Source of the DNA: Marchantia polymorpha subsp. ruderalis
Taxonomy: Eukaryota; Streptophyta; Marchantiopsida; Marchantiales; Marchantiaceae
DNA length: 64,000 nt
Direction: 5' to 3'
NCBI GenBank assembly: GCA_037833965.1
Contig: AP031351.1
Location: 10,056,501 to 10,120,500 of the forward strand
Made by a program: the position numbers and the translations under genes. Shown here piece by piece: positions 46,827 to 57,820 of this stretch (positions are counted from its first letter, which is position 1; every line of letters starts with the position of its first letter). Under the pieces are notes generated by a model. The model was not told the origin of the DNA, searched no databases, and saw only the letters and a list, made by a program, of their open reading frames with translations.

Positions 46827-47459
46827 CGTAAGCTTAGACGACGTTGTAACCGCTACGTCAGACGGCACCGCACCTGAGAGTAGTTCATCTTAGGCGGTTG
46901 AGATTCCAGAGCTACCATTGTGAATAAAGAGGCCCAATGCTCTTTCCTTGGGGGGACTTTTTTGTCAATTGGCTTGTCTTAGCTGTGAGCCTATATCCAC
47001 TGTGTATCTGTGTGCTGGTGTGTGATTCAAACATCAAGCACAGTGCGCTCCTGTTTGACAAAGTTATCGCATCAGGAGTTGTGACTGTTCAGCCTGAATG
47101 TTCCGAGTAGCCTGGGGTTTCTCGGGATTTAAGCAAATTTGGGTCTTAGTATTTGAGTCAGTATGTCGGATGTATGCACTTTTGGGAAGTTTTCCCCCTG
47201 AAATATGAGTGTGGGATCACAGACAATTCCCACAGGTGTTGATTGGACAAATTTCAGGTTGTGAGGGTGAACATATTCTGCTCTACGGATCTTCAGCCGT
47301 AAATGAGCAGTGTCTTCTGGAAGTGACATAGGCCTAAGAAGTAAAACTCATCAATAGAATGTTAACATGTGACAAATCGTGACTTTTGTTGTTGTTTCTG
47401 TCCTCGTGGGATCGGATTTGTACCATTATGCTCCATTTTGATATTTGTCTGTCATTACA
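46827..47459 (+). mobile_element. Family E 3' fragment (copy E3), 5'-truncated
   Basis: Homology to E1 starts in the last codons of the gene (GACGACG..GTAACCG.TAC, then GCGGTTGAGATTCCA...CCATTGTGA) and continues without major gaps to the terminal TTGTCTGTCATTACA. The 5' part of the element is absent. The right boundary is exact at the family terminus; what follows is LINE sequence. No duplication can be tested because the left end is missing. Confidence 0.88.
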
Positions 47460-47460
47460 G

Positions 47461-49800
47461 GGTACAAAAGCTAGCCAAAGTGTATATTTATTTCTGTAAA
47501 CTAATTGCATCATGTGCTATTAATATGATATCATCTCCATACAAGAAAACTTTGATAACAAAGTTTTTAAGCTTGACATCTTCACTATCACATGCCTCCA
47601 ATCACTCTTTGATATCATCTATGAAAACTCCAAATAGAGTAGGAGAAAAGGTACAATCTTGAATCACTCCAATGGTACTCAAAACCTCTTCAATTTGAAA
47701 AGTAATATGATATCATTTGCATACAAGAGATCTTTGATAACAAAGTTTTCAAGCTTGACACTTTCATTATCACATGCATCCAACCACTCTTTGATATCAT
47801 ATATGAAAACTTCAAATAGAGTAGGAGAGAAAGTACAATCTTGAATTATTCCAATGGTACTCAAAACCTCTTCAATTTGAAAAGTGTTGATCTTGGCTTG
47901 AACAAAATGGTATAATGTGGTCACAACTGTTAGAAGATTTGGTGATACTCCAATGGCTTGCAATCTTTTCCATAAGAGCTTAAAAGGTAGAGCTCAAAAG
48001 CTCTCTTGAAATTGATGAAGGCGGAAAACAAAGCTATTCCATTGCCCTTCGACATCTTCCATAAAACATACTAGGCCAAGATATGGTCAATTTTGTTGTA
48101 TGTAGTGCAAAAACCTACTTGAAACAACGCTCTTTTCCTATGAAATTGAGTCCATGTGCTCGACTTTGACTCCACCAATTTGCCAAACAACTTCTCAAAA
48201 ACAATGTACATCATGATAGTGCGATAGTTTGTCACCAAGTACTTCCTTTCTGACTTATGTATATGAATAATCTTCCACAAAGACCAAGTTGAAGTAAAAA
48301 CATACATAATAACATTCTTCTAACGCTTCAGTGAGTATTGGTCCAATAACATCTCCTCTTCATTTAAAAAGTTCAATAGAGACATCATTCAAATCCTCTT
48401 ATTTATCATTTGCTAATTATCTGACTTAAGTCATCATTCCTAATTCAAAAAATAAGCCAAGTATTCCTTCACAACAAGGCATTGATGCAGAGTCAGGAAA
48501 GAACTAAAGCTTTTTAGCAAAAGTAATCAAACTCTTGGGTACAAGAGTAGGTTTAGAAGACCAAACATTTAACCGTCTTCAAAAAAATTTGGGATTCTTC
48601 ATTAGCTCCTTTGTCAAGGATTCTTTCTTTGTCCTCAAAAAAGCTCGTTATTTAGATTTCACCAAGTTTTTGTTAAGCCTTGTCAAGATTAGCCGACTTT
48701 GAAGATTCAAACAATTGCCAACTGATTTCATCCTTGCTTGCTTGAAATCAAAGTCAAACCATTCATTGCAAGGAACACTCCTAGCTCTCCAATCCTTAAG
48801 CCGCAAAAAGAACTTAAAAGTAGTGTTTTTGAGCAACTCTGTTAGTTGCAAACTTGTTGTATGTGGATCAAGGCTCCATAAAGTGTGGGTCAAAAAATCT
48901 TACATGTACATGTAAAGATCATTCTTACTAGAATCTAAACAAAACTTGGGGGAAGCTAAAACAAAATGACATGTAGAGAGAGGTATAGTTTTTGACAACA
49001 AGAAAGTAAATAAGAGAGCTGCATAGTCTGATTTTGGCTAAGACACTAAAATATCAAATTTTGAGATTAGAGAATTATTAGCGGCCGAGGTCAAAAGATA
49101 ATCATTAGTACTAACATCGGGAGAAGAAAAACACGTATTGGAAAGGGAGTTGGAAAAGAGAGCGATATCGTTGAAAATTTTCAAATTACATGTGGTTCTA
49201 AAAATTAGAAATTGTTTTGTCAAAGAATTTGTAGAAGTATCAAAAGAGATTCTAGACCACATACTATCTTCAAGTTTTTCAAAGGAAGTAAAAATTAAAA
49301 GATCACCAAGTTAGGTAAATTGTGCTCAACGTATTTGAGCATTGAAATCACCAACAAGAAGAACTTCACCTTTGCTTTGATAATAAAGAACGTTACCTAT
49401 AAGTCGATGAAATGATTGACTACGATTGCAAGTGCGTTTGGAGTAGTTAGGCATGGATCATGGTGCAAAATAACAAACATCCAAATAACTAAGATTCTAA
49501 GATACTCTAGCCAATCCAAAACAAAGCCAATGATATTGTACTTCAATATCCGGATCTTCTAGATGTATCCGAGGTAGAAATTGAGACTGGATGAAAGTAG
49601 TAATACCGCCATAGTCTTTTACTACTTGTTGACTTCTATGATTTCAAGTGGATCCCACGAAAGTAAACCCTAGTATCTCTCCAATAACTTTGCTCTCATG
49701 TTCTCACATCTCCACAATGTTGATGATGTACGCTATCTTCCAAATCGAATCAGCACTCATATACTTTGTTATAAAAAGAATCTCTTATATTCTACATTAA
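47461..49800 (-). mobile_element. LINE (non-LTR) retrotransposon remnant
   Basis: On the minus strand an AP-type endonuclease relict appears first (VLLVGDFNAQIR near 49330-49370). A spacer with a plant-LINE theme (WFDFDFKQARMKSVGNCL near 48710-48770) follows, then reverse transcriptase. The latter has YLVTNYRTIMMYIVFEKL near 48190-48250, FCTTYNKIDHIL near 48075-48120, and the catalytic box as LLYANDIILL near 47710-47740 (usually YADD). Stops and frameshifts are frequent. The left end abuts the terminus of E3 at 47459, so either E3 inserted into the LINE or the LINE was cut there. Confidence 0.88.
47521..47884 (-). repeat. 182-bp tandem duplication within LINE reverse transcriptase
   Basis: Units 47521-47702 and 47703-47884 are similar throughout, both starting TAATATGATATCAT. 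Each encodes the same stretch of reverse transcriptase up to the catalytic box. The left unit reads YGDDIILIAHDAISLQKYI and continues as a normal LINE would, while the right unit has YAND and then joins the next unit. Confidence 0.9.
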
Positions 49801-52140
49801 CACCCTCAAGCTAGGTTGATGATTGTTTTTTTGTTGAATAACAACAGAAAATAACATTCATAATAACTTTAACCAACGTTAATATAGTTAAAGTAATAGT
49901 AACTAGTGTTTGATCACATTGTTAATAACTTTCTTTCCATTGTCCTCTTGATATCTATTGCACTTATCAAACCCTTCTTCAGATATTAATTTTTTATGCT
50001 GATCAACCGATCAGAGACTAGAAAGATAAAGAAAAATCAATCTTGAAAAGATCATAGTAAAATTGAGTGATCAAATCTGTCAAGTCATTTTGAAGTTACA
50101 TGATCTGCCTAGCGTATATGTAAAATATGTGGTTGTGCGAGATAATTATTTTTTGGATATTGAAATTCACAAATGAGCAGATTTTAGTTTTTGAAGATTA
50201 CAATGACTTTTAATTTAGAAAACGGTTAGTTATTCCTCATTTTTGGCTAATTATTCCTCATCCTACTGTACTCTCTTCTATGATTGGTCAGATGCAATGA
50301 AGGGACAAGATTTCTATCATTTCCACTTGATCCCTTAGTCTCGTGTCTGTCCTACTTTCTCACTCCCGTGTGTACCCTCGCCGCAATATAAGTTTGGTCC
50401 CTCCTCCTCCTATTTCCTTCGCCATCGGATCGGGGAATCCGGCCTCATGAGGCATCCAACGGTGAGCTCTTGTCTCCCGTGAAATGTAGCAAAATTCCAG
50501 CTATGTGCTGTCAAAATCTCATGGTCATGACATCGCTCAGTGCAGCAATTTCGGAGCCATCGTCACCTTCCTTTGGCACCATAGATGCAACAAAGGTTTT
50601 CAGATTATACCCAACTTTGTTTCTTCGACGATAGCGCATGGAGAAAAAATTTCTTAACCTCCCGTCCTACATGAGTCAAGGTCTGCTTTCTCCAAGAGTA
50701 ATGCGGGAGGGTAGATTCTGACGCATGGATTGCTGCAGCTGCAGACAAGGAGAGCTCATCATTGGATGCCTGATGAGGTGGGGCTGCTTGATCCCCGAGG
50801 GTGACGGAAATATGAGGAGGAGGGGCCAAACTTTTACTGCAGGGATACACGCGAGAGTGAGAAAGGCAGACATACAAGGATCTAAGGGGTGAGCCGACAA
50901 TGAAGGAACTCTCATCTCGTCACCGCATCTGACCAATTACAAAAGAGAGTATAGCAAGGTGAGGTATAATTAACCAATAGTGATGGATAACTAGCCGCTA
51001 CCTTAATCTATTGTTTCTTTGAAGTAAAAGTAATTGTTGAATTTGAAAAGTAATGAAGTTGTAGTATAACATCCAGTAATCAAGAATCATATGTATCACA
51101 TTACCAGATATAAAGACTAGGTGGAAATCAAAAAGAAATTAACTATACTAATTCCGTATGTCCTTTGTCTTTCTAGCTGAGAAGTTTACAATACATCCAC
51201 GTTCCTTTAAACATATAAATCAGATTGTAGCCCCAGTAATCTCTAGGTAAGGGAGAGAGTATCGGAAGGCTACAACCTGGCGGAGAGTGTTATATGCTGC
51301 TGATAGGAGAATTTGACTTCACCCCAAAGCCTGCGCTAATGAGCGAAAAATCTACGTGTCCTCGCACCCATAATCTTTTCAAGCTTTGCCTTCTACATAT
51401 CGTTCCGCAGTGTAGACCAGGGGTAAGTATAACAGTCGCCATTGACCTGTAAATACGGTCTTCAGACGCGTGTGGGCATACTAAGTCATGAAGATATTTC
51501 GTTCTAGTTTGAATAATTAGAGTATGTTCCATCCATTTCCTGCCCTGTGGCTTGCGGATTATTAGCTAAAACTGCTTCAAGTTAGAAGATGAATGAAACA
51601 CGATAAGTCACGCATCCAAGTGGTAATAATGGCTAGAATGGGAATGGAAGTTGTTGATTCCATAGCTTCAATATGTAAGATGTTCATTCTAATGCAGTGG
51701 GATGAACAAGCAAAATTGAACAATTTGAAGGAGAAATTATTCAAAATACCTCAAGCCCAGAGGACTCAGTCTAAAAAGCAGAAGTAAATTCATGTAGTCA
51801 AAATTCATTGATGTACGGTAATGAAAACCGGAAACTTCGATTTGAATAGCCGCCATTGGAGTGTGGAAACTTGTATCTTTCAAAGAGGTTAAAAGCATTG
51901 TTTTTTCTCGTATATAAGGAAAGGTAAAAGCTATGGGAGACTAGCTTCGTTCGAGAGTCAAACTTATATATATCTTCTAAAGGATTGGGGATAACAAACC
52001 AAAAGCTCCAATGGATGAGTCTCGGCGAAACTTCATGACACTCATGAGAAATCTAGAGCTGCAAGTTCACTCAAGAAGAGTACTGGAGATCTCTCTCATT
52101 GCATAGCATCATCATCCTGCCGTCAACCGTTTACAACAAC
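49801..52140. other. Intergenic, no gene recognised
   Basis: AT-rich to about 50250, mixed to 50940, then AT-rich again. A CTCCTCCTCC-type tract lies near 50398-50415. A 64-codon frame at 51593-51787 (Lys/Gln-rich C-terminus) has no recognisable relatives. Confidence 0.5.
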
Positions 52141-52142
52141 TC

Positions 52143-53100
52143 ATGAATCGCGAGAACGCTCTCGAGCAAGTTCACGACTCGAGATGTGGACAATGTGGAC
52201 AACACACGAGAAAACCAGGGCTCTCGGAATCTGGAGAATATTCGCGACGAACCACGAAAAGCTGGCTGAGTCCAAAGCTACTGCCCATTGCACGGAGCGT
52301 CGTTGTAGTTGCAGTAAGGGTAGGGGCAGTTGGCGTCCGCTTGCCAACAGCAGACGATGTAGCAGTCGTGGTAGTCCGAGCCGGCGTGGACCTCGGCATT
52401 CTGGCGGGGAACAGAACTCGTCGCGTTGAGCTCAAGGTCGACGTGGTGGACACCTTTCTCCCTGTTGCCTGTTGGATGCATTCACCGCGTGCCGAGCAAC
52501 ACAGTGGACCTCGGAAGTTAGACTGTGAGACTGAAACGACGTTGCACCAATCCCGACGTGGTTGTGGTTCGAGGACAACCACGTACGGTCTCGGAAGTTG
52601 GACTGGGAGACTGAAACCACGAAGTAGCGATGAAGACACGGTTCGAGGTCGAGGAGAACTACGTACGAACTCGAACTACGAGACAGAGCCTGGGTCGTGA
52701 AGGAAGGCATTCAAACCTTGGGCTGTCGTCCCGAAGAGCACTTGCGACTCTGATTGTTGCAGCGACCGAGCTTCGGAGTGCGACGTCGAGACGAAGAGCA
52801 CGACGAAGCTTAACACGGTGCATGCCTGTTTCCAAGCCATCGGTGATGGATTCAATCCGACCTCACTTCCTCGTTCCGACCAACTCCAATCCCGATCCCG
52901 ATTCCGACGCCGACGCAACTAGAGTTCCGAACGATATTGTCTCTGAGATTGCTTCTGAGGCAGGCACCATTCTTATACCCATGGCTCGCACTCTTGGCAA
53001 GCATCCGATCCCCTCCCCTCTCTCCCGGAAGGCTCATAGTTCAGCTTTCTCCGCAGATTCCTCTAACCAGTTTTCGGTTCTGTGCGTGGGGTTCTCGTGA
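52143..53100 (+). other. Possible coding region or 5' exon, unrecognised
   Basis: GC-rich sequence with open frames, including one whose last 85 codons start at ATG 52846 (MDSIRPHFLVPTNSNPDPDS) and run to a TGA at 53098-53100 that follows a possible splice donor. Upstream, 52509-52545 and 52590-52620 share direct repeats (TCGGAAGTT.GACTG.GAGACTGAAAC.ACG). I do not recognise a family. It could be the first exon of a gene continuing to about 53380, or chance. Confidence 0.25.
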
Positions 53101-54146
53101 GATTTTCAATAGTACATTCTGGTTCTTGCGAAGGTACAGATCATGTTGCATACGTTCTTGACGACCGAGGTCGGCCGAATTCCAGACCTCGAGGAATGAA
53201 AGTTCGTTCATCGCATGTTTCCATGAGGATGAGACCAAGAAATTTGGACAGAGCATTTCGAGTGTCGGCTTACAACAACTGCCGCTCCAATCACCGCAAA
53301 CCTGGGAGATTGGTACTGCCGCAGATTATTATTTGTCCTTCGATTATTTCTTCGGGTGTTTACGAGATGGTATGTTCGCTTGAGAGGTCGTGCTGACGTA
53401 CCACATAATTTGGACTGGGGCATCAATTTCTTGTTAAGGAGTTGGAATAATTGAATGTAGACATTGAGAAAAATAACTTTGGGCTTGAAGGTCTCGTGCG
53501 AATGTATGAGGAAAGCGTCTTATTGCGGCATTTGAGCCCAATGGATACTGACGATAGCCCTTCTCAGGCCCACATTTTGATTTTTCCACATTAACTAAGC
53601 TTCCAAACCATCTAGGTAGACATTATTCTCGAACTTGAAGATATTACATGGAAGTAACGAGCTAGAAGAATCAGAGTGGACGTGCCGCCGGGCACGTCCT
53701 CATAGCTCTTTTGAAAGATAAAATGAAAATTTCTTCATTACGGAATTAATGTTGCCATTAGAATCTTACAATTACATATAGGAACAGGTATTACTTCGAG
53801 AAAATCATTGCATCGTAGCCTTGAACGCACAATGTGATTTACAGAATAACATCTTCTTTTATTAATTTATGCTATCATTATAAAGCAACATTATGAGCGG
53901 TCATCTCTGCTCATGTGCATGCTAATTCGACAAGTGTAAAATACGAAAGATATTAAATCACTGCATGTACTTCAAGCATGAAAAGCTACGAAGATATTCT
54001 TTCACACTTTGTAGTCGAGGGACTACAAATATTTTTTGAAATTTTCAAGAAATTAAAGACAGTAGTATTTACTTTGATAATTATGGGTGTTTGGAGTCGT
54101 CTCCTCAATGGTATCACTCTGATTATTTGCCAGTCATCCTATACTA
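53101..54146. other. Intergenic, nothing recognised
   Basis: After about 53450 the sequence becomes AT-rich with no coding or repeat structure that I can support. Confidence 0.45.
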
Positions 54147-54243
54147 TCATAGTAGCTTGGTTTCAATCAAACAAGAGGCATATTTCACATAGTATTACCA
54201 TGTGAAATATGCCTCTTGTTTGATTAAAACCACGCTACTGTAC
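54147..54243. repeat. Long fold-back hairpin with a perfect 26-bp core
   Basis: Arms 54165-54190 and 54200-54225 are exact reverse complements around a 9-nt loop. With a few mismatches the pairing continues outward for another 15 bases or so on each side (GTAGCTTGGTTT against AAAACCACGCTAC). It could be a fold-back element, a MITE remnant or a small-RNA precursor. Confidence 0.85.
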
Positions 54244-54603
54244 GATTCCTACATGTGTATAATGACAAGAAACTAAATGAATATGTTGTGTAGCATCTAC
54301 GAAACTTGGTAAATAACTTGGAATAATGATAAAATAAAATAAATTTTATGTTATCAGTCCCATGGATCTTCAGCTGATTCTTGGGATCCATATTTTAATA
54401 CCAATTTCTTTATTCCGAGTTTACAAAACCTTTCACAATCTGAAGGCGATTATTTGACTATATTCAATAACCCAGGAACTAATGGCTTCCAACCTGTTCT
54501 TCATTAAACCTGTTGGGTTGCACCAACATGATGTATATTGACACAATACGAAGGAGCGTTTTTTGTTGAATATTCTAGATAATGTAAATAGAACTTCAAG
54601 TGA

Positions 54604-54631
54604 AGTCACATTGACTAATGTCAATGTGACT
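54604..54631. repeat. Small perfect hairpin
   Basis: The 12-bp arms AGTCACATTGAC and GTCAATGTGACT are separated by TAAT. There is no T-run or gene next to it, so it is not called a terminator. Confidence 0.8.
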
Positions 54632-57600
54632 ATGTTTAGTATTTTCTTCATCTAAATACTTGCTTATATTCCATTTGAGAATAGTTCATGAGAAAAAAAA
54701 TAGGACTCCATGAAACGGATCTTCTTGAAAATTGTACAACAAGTCGTGTCTTAAATAAATTCAAAGACTTTCGGAGAGCACATCATTTCATGCAGGCTAC
54801 ATGAAAACTGAGGTAGGATATTGAGGCCGTTGAGAATCGAAGAATTGAGGTAATGATGTGAATGGGTGAATGTCCATAAGAAGAAGAGCAGGCACATCAG
54901 AAATGGCCAATCAAAATAAACATCAGCGTCAGGACTGGGGATTATATTTATCATCACTATTATGACAATGAGACGGACGCATTGTAGTGAGGCAGGTACA
55001 AGAGCAGAGTAGTGGGAACTATCTTGTCAAGAGGAGCACATCACCAGTGTGGTGGATGCAGGCATACCTCTTCTTGGCCTTTATGGTTGAATCTATCATG
55101 GCCTAGGACTGCATGTAGGATGGAGCATGTAGTTGAGCACCACGCAAATGCGAAAATCCTCTTCTCGCTAACGGGGCCACCATCATTCGGAAGGAGTGCT
55201 CGTGAATCAGTCTCACTTCGGACACTTCAAAGCATGCACTAGGCTCGTCAGTTGGCCTACGTTCAGTCTGATCCAACTTGAGACGAGAATCCTACTAAAC
55301 GATTTGTTCGGTATTGGGGTTTTATTGACAGCATGTGACAGGGTATGAATGAAGGAGTGAACAAGGAGGTTTGGGATTCGTTTTAGAACAGTGGAAATGG
55401 TTCGAGCTCGGAGAGTCTGGGGCGTTCATGCGGTTGCGGTTGCTTTGGGCACTGGGCAGCAGATGCAGATCAACTTGAATGTTCGGAACATCATTAACGA
55501 ACCCACTTGGTCATACTATGCACCCACGTATCTGGTGACGTGTATCCACCTGTAGTACATTGGCCTTATACCTCCATGTCGTGACGGCAACTATGTTCCA
55601 ACAAAATAATGTTTCCAGAATTGATGTATTGGCGCCATCTGATCCATGATTGTTAACAGTCTTTCACGTGATCTACTTGATGCCCTCTTTCATGCATTGA
55701 TCGAGGCAGGAGAAAAATGTCATGTCGGGCATGCACGAATAGGAGATAGATAGAAGCGATAGATGTTGAGAGGAGCATGCAAATAATGCAAGGCTCGAGG
55801 CCTTACCTTCGGATATGGCTTCGACATGGTCGACAAAGCTAACCCAGTAGAACTCTAGTTCCATGTTTTTGTTTTAACGCCTGATCGAAGCGCAAAAGGA
55901 GCACTGACAGCCAGAACCACGCAATGCCTCAGACTCTGTTTCGATTCGCTGACAGTGCAGCGATCGAGGCCGGCCTCCTGGGGCGAGAAAAAAATACTGC
56001 GAAAGCAACAAGCTTGGCATGCAAAAGAAGTTGCGAGCTTTGAAAGTTTGGACACCGCATCACTGTTGATTGAATTCGTTACCCCAATGAGAGAGTCAAA
56101 GCCCCCAACAGTGTAGTGCAAGAACAGTGAGTGAAGTCATAGCAGAACCCTCAGATTCAGACAAACTCTCGAATCTGCAATTCCGTCATATCTTTATATT
56201 ATTGAAGACAGAGTCTGGCGAGAGAGGGAAGTTTAATTTCCAGTGAGGAACATGTGATTTCTCCGCTCTCGCTTAAACAATATCGCCTCAATAATATACC
56301 CTTTTCTCACTCAACCGTCACGACAAAGACGTTTGTACCCGGACCCAAATCACGTCACTCGGTACTTGGGTGACACATCTCACTGAGCTCATAGAAATGG
56401 CCGACTGAAAAGTACATTATGCGCTACCCACAAAAGCGTGTGTATGTACCTCAAGTGAACACATCAGATATGAACGTGGGAGACATCCTCTCGCCTTTAT
56501 TTTATTTTCTAAGTTTTTGCCGGGGCCGCTTAAATGATATCTTCGCGTATGTATAGAAGGAAAGCTGCAGGGCGACTGAGCCTCACACTGCCCTCCTGAG
56601 ATTTGAGGCCTTCATCTCAACCTCTCCGACACTCCGCACCCTCTCTCACAAAATAGCTTTTTGTGCCGAACCAGGGCCCAGCCACCTCCAAATTGGATCT
56701 GAAAACATCGAGAAATTATCGCATGCGGTGAAATGCCGAGTCCTGGTATACGAAATGAATCGAAACTCGGGTCCACAATAAATGAAACGAGTGGAGGGGC
56801 GAGTCATACAGCCACAAGGAATCCACAGTGAAGGGAAAGACAGGGATTTGCGGGAACGTGGTGAAAATGAGAAGCGAAAGCCGATCCTCAATCCTGAAAC
56901 GTGAGTCTCACTCACTCACTCTGGCGAGGGGCGGGATGGCAACATGGGCAAAACTGAGAGTCTTGTGAATCTACCGCAGGGTTCGAAGTCTAGGCGGTAG
57001 CCTGATAACTACCTTCGATGCGCAGGTGGGGCTTGTAGGAGGTTCGGTGAACTGCACTGCCACTTTCTGTGCGCTGGGGGGTGGCTTGAGAGCGGACGGG
57101 AGCAAGACTTTCGGAAGGATTTGTGAGCTGGTACGATCGTCGGCTGCGAGTTTGGCTCTTGGGGGATCGTGTCCGCGGCTTTCTATCCGACTGAGCGAGC
57201 GGGCGAAGTGGAAAGTTTGTGGATTGATCACTCGTCATAAAGCTTGAAGCAATGGCCGCGCTGCGCTGCGCTCCTGGAAGAGAGAATAGCTTGCCAGATA
57301 GTGTAGCGCCTTGAAAGAAGGACCACACTCTCGAAACGACAATACAGTGTGGAATGTTGAGCAATAAAACGAGGGCGAAAATTATTGGTCTCACAGTATC
57401 TGAAGCTAAAGGCTTGTCTCCTGGTCCACCACCTGCTTCGCTTTTTGGGTTGTCTCATGGTCCACCACGCTGTCAGGCTTGCCAAGGATGTAGCCGAGAA
57501 AGCCAAAATCTCATACCGCCCAAAAGTCGTCGGAGATAAAGGTTCGTGCCGCATAGCCCATTGCTATCATTACTGTTACTCATGCAACATTACAACCATT

Positions 57601-57780
57601 CTCTTTCTCGCTTGCCACCGAAGCCCGACACGACACCGCTCATATCTCTTCAATCATCGTGCCATCTTGAACAAATACTTCCGGTACCTCGTTTCCTCGC
57701 AGGGCGACGGCGACGACGACGGCCTTCTGCTGACCCAGGCTAAGCCCAAGCCGCCTTTGCCATTCCAACAGATTACTCTC
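54632..57780. other. Intergenic, no gene recognised
   Basis: Mixed composition, more GC-rich after 56500. Short open frames occur on both strands without family resemblance. Confidence 0.45.
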
Positions 57781-57784
57781 CACG

Positions 57785-57820
57785 TAGAGGTAGAGAGAGA
57801 GAGGGAGAGAGGGAGGGAGG
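57785..57820. repeat. GA-rich microsatellite
   Basis: A purine run of (GA)n and GGGA words begins after CACGTAGAGGTA. It lies within a 205-codon frame (57385-58002) that encodes unrecognised sequence with an Arg-Glu repeat created by this tract. Confidence 0.8.

Noticed and set aside
50380-50480. TATA-like CAATATAAG followed by a CT-rich leader, ATG and a donor-like CGGTGAGC
   Set aside because: No following coding exon was found on the plus strand, so a promoter or gene start cannot be supported.
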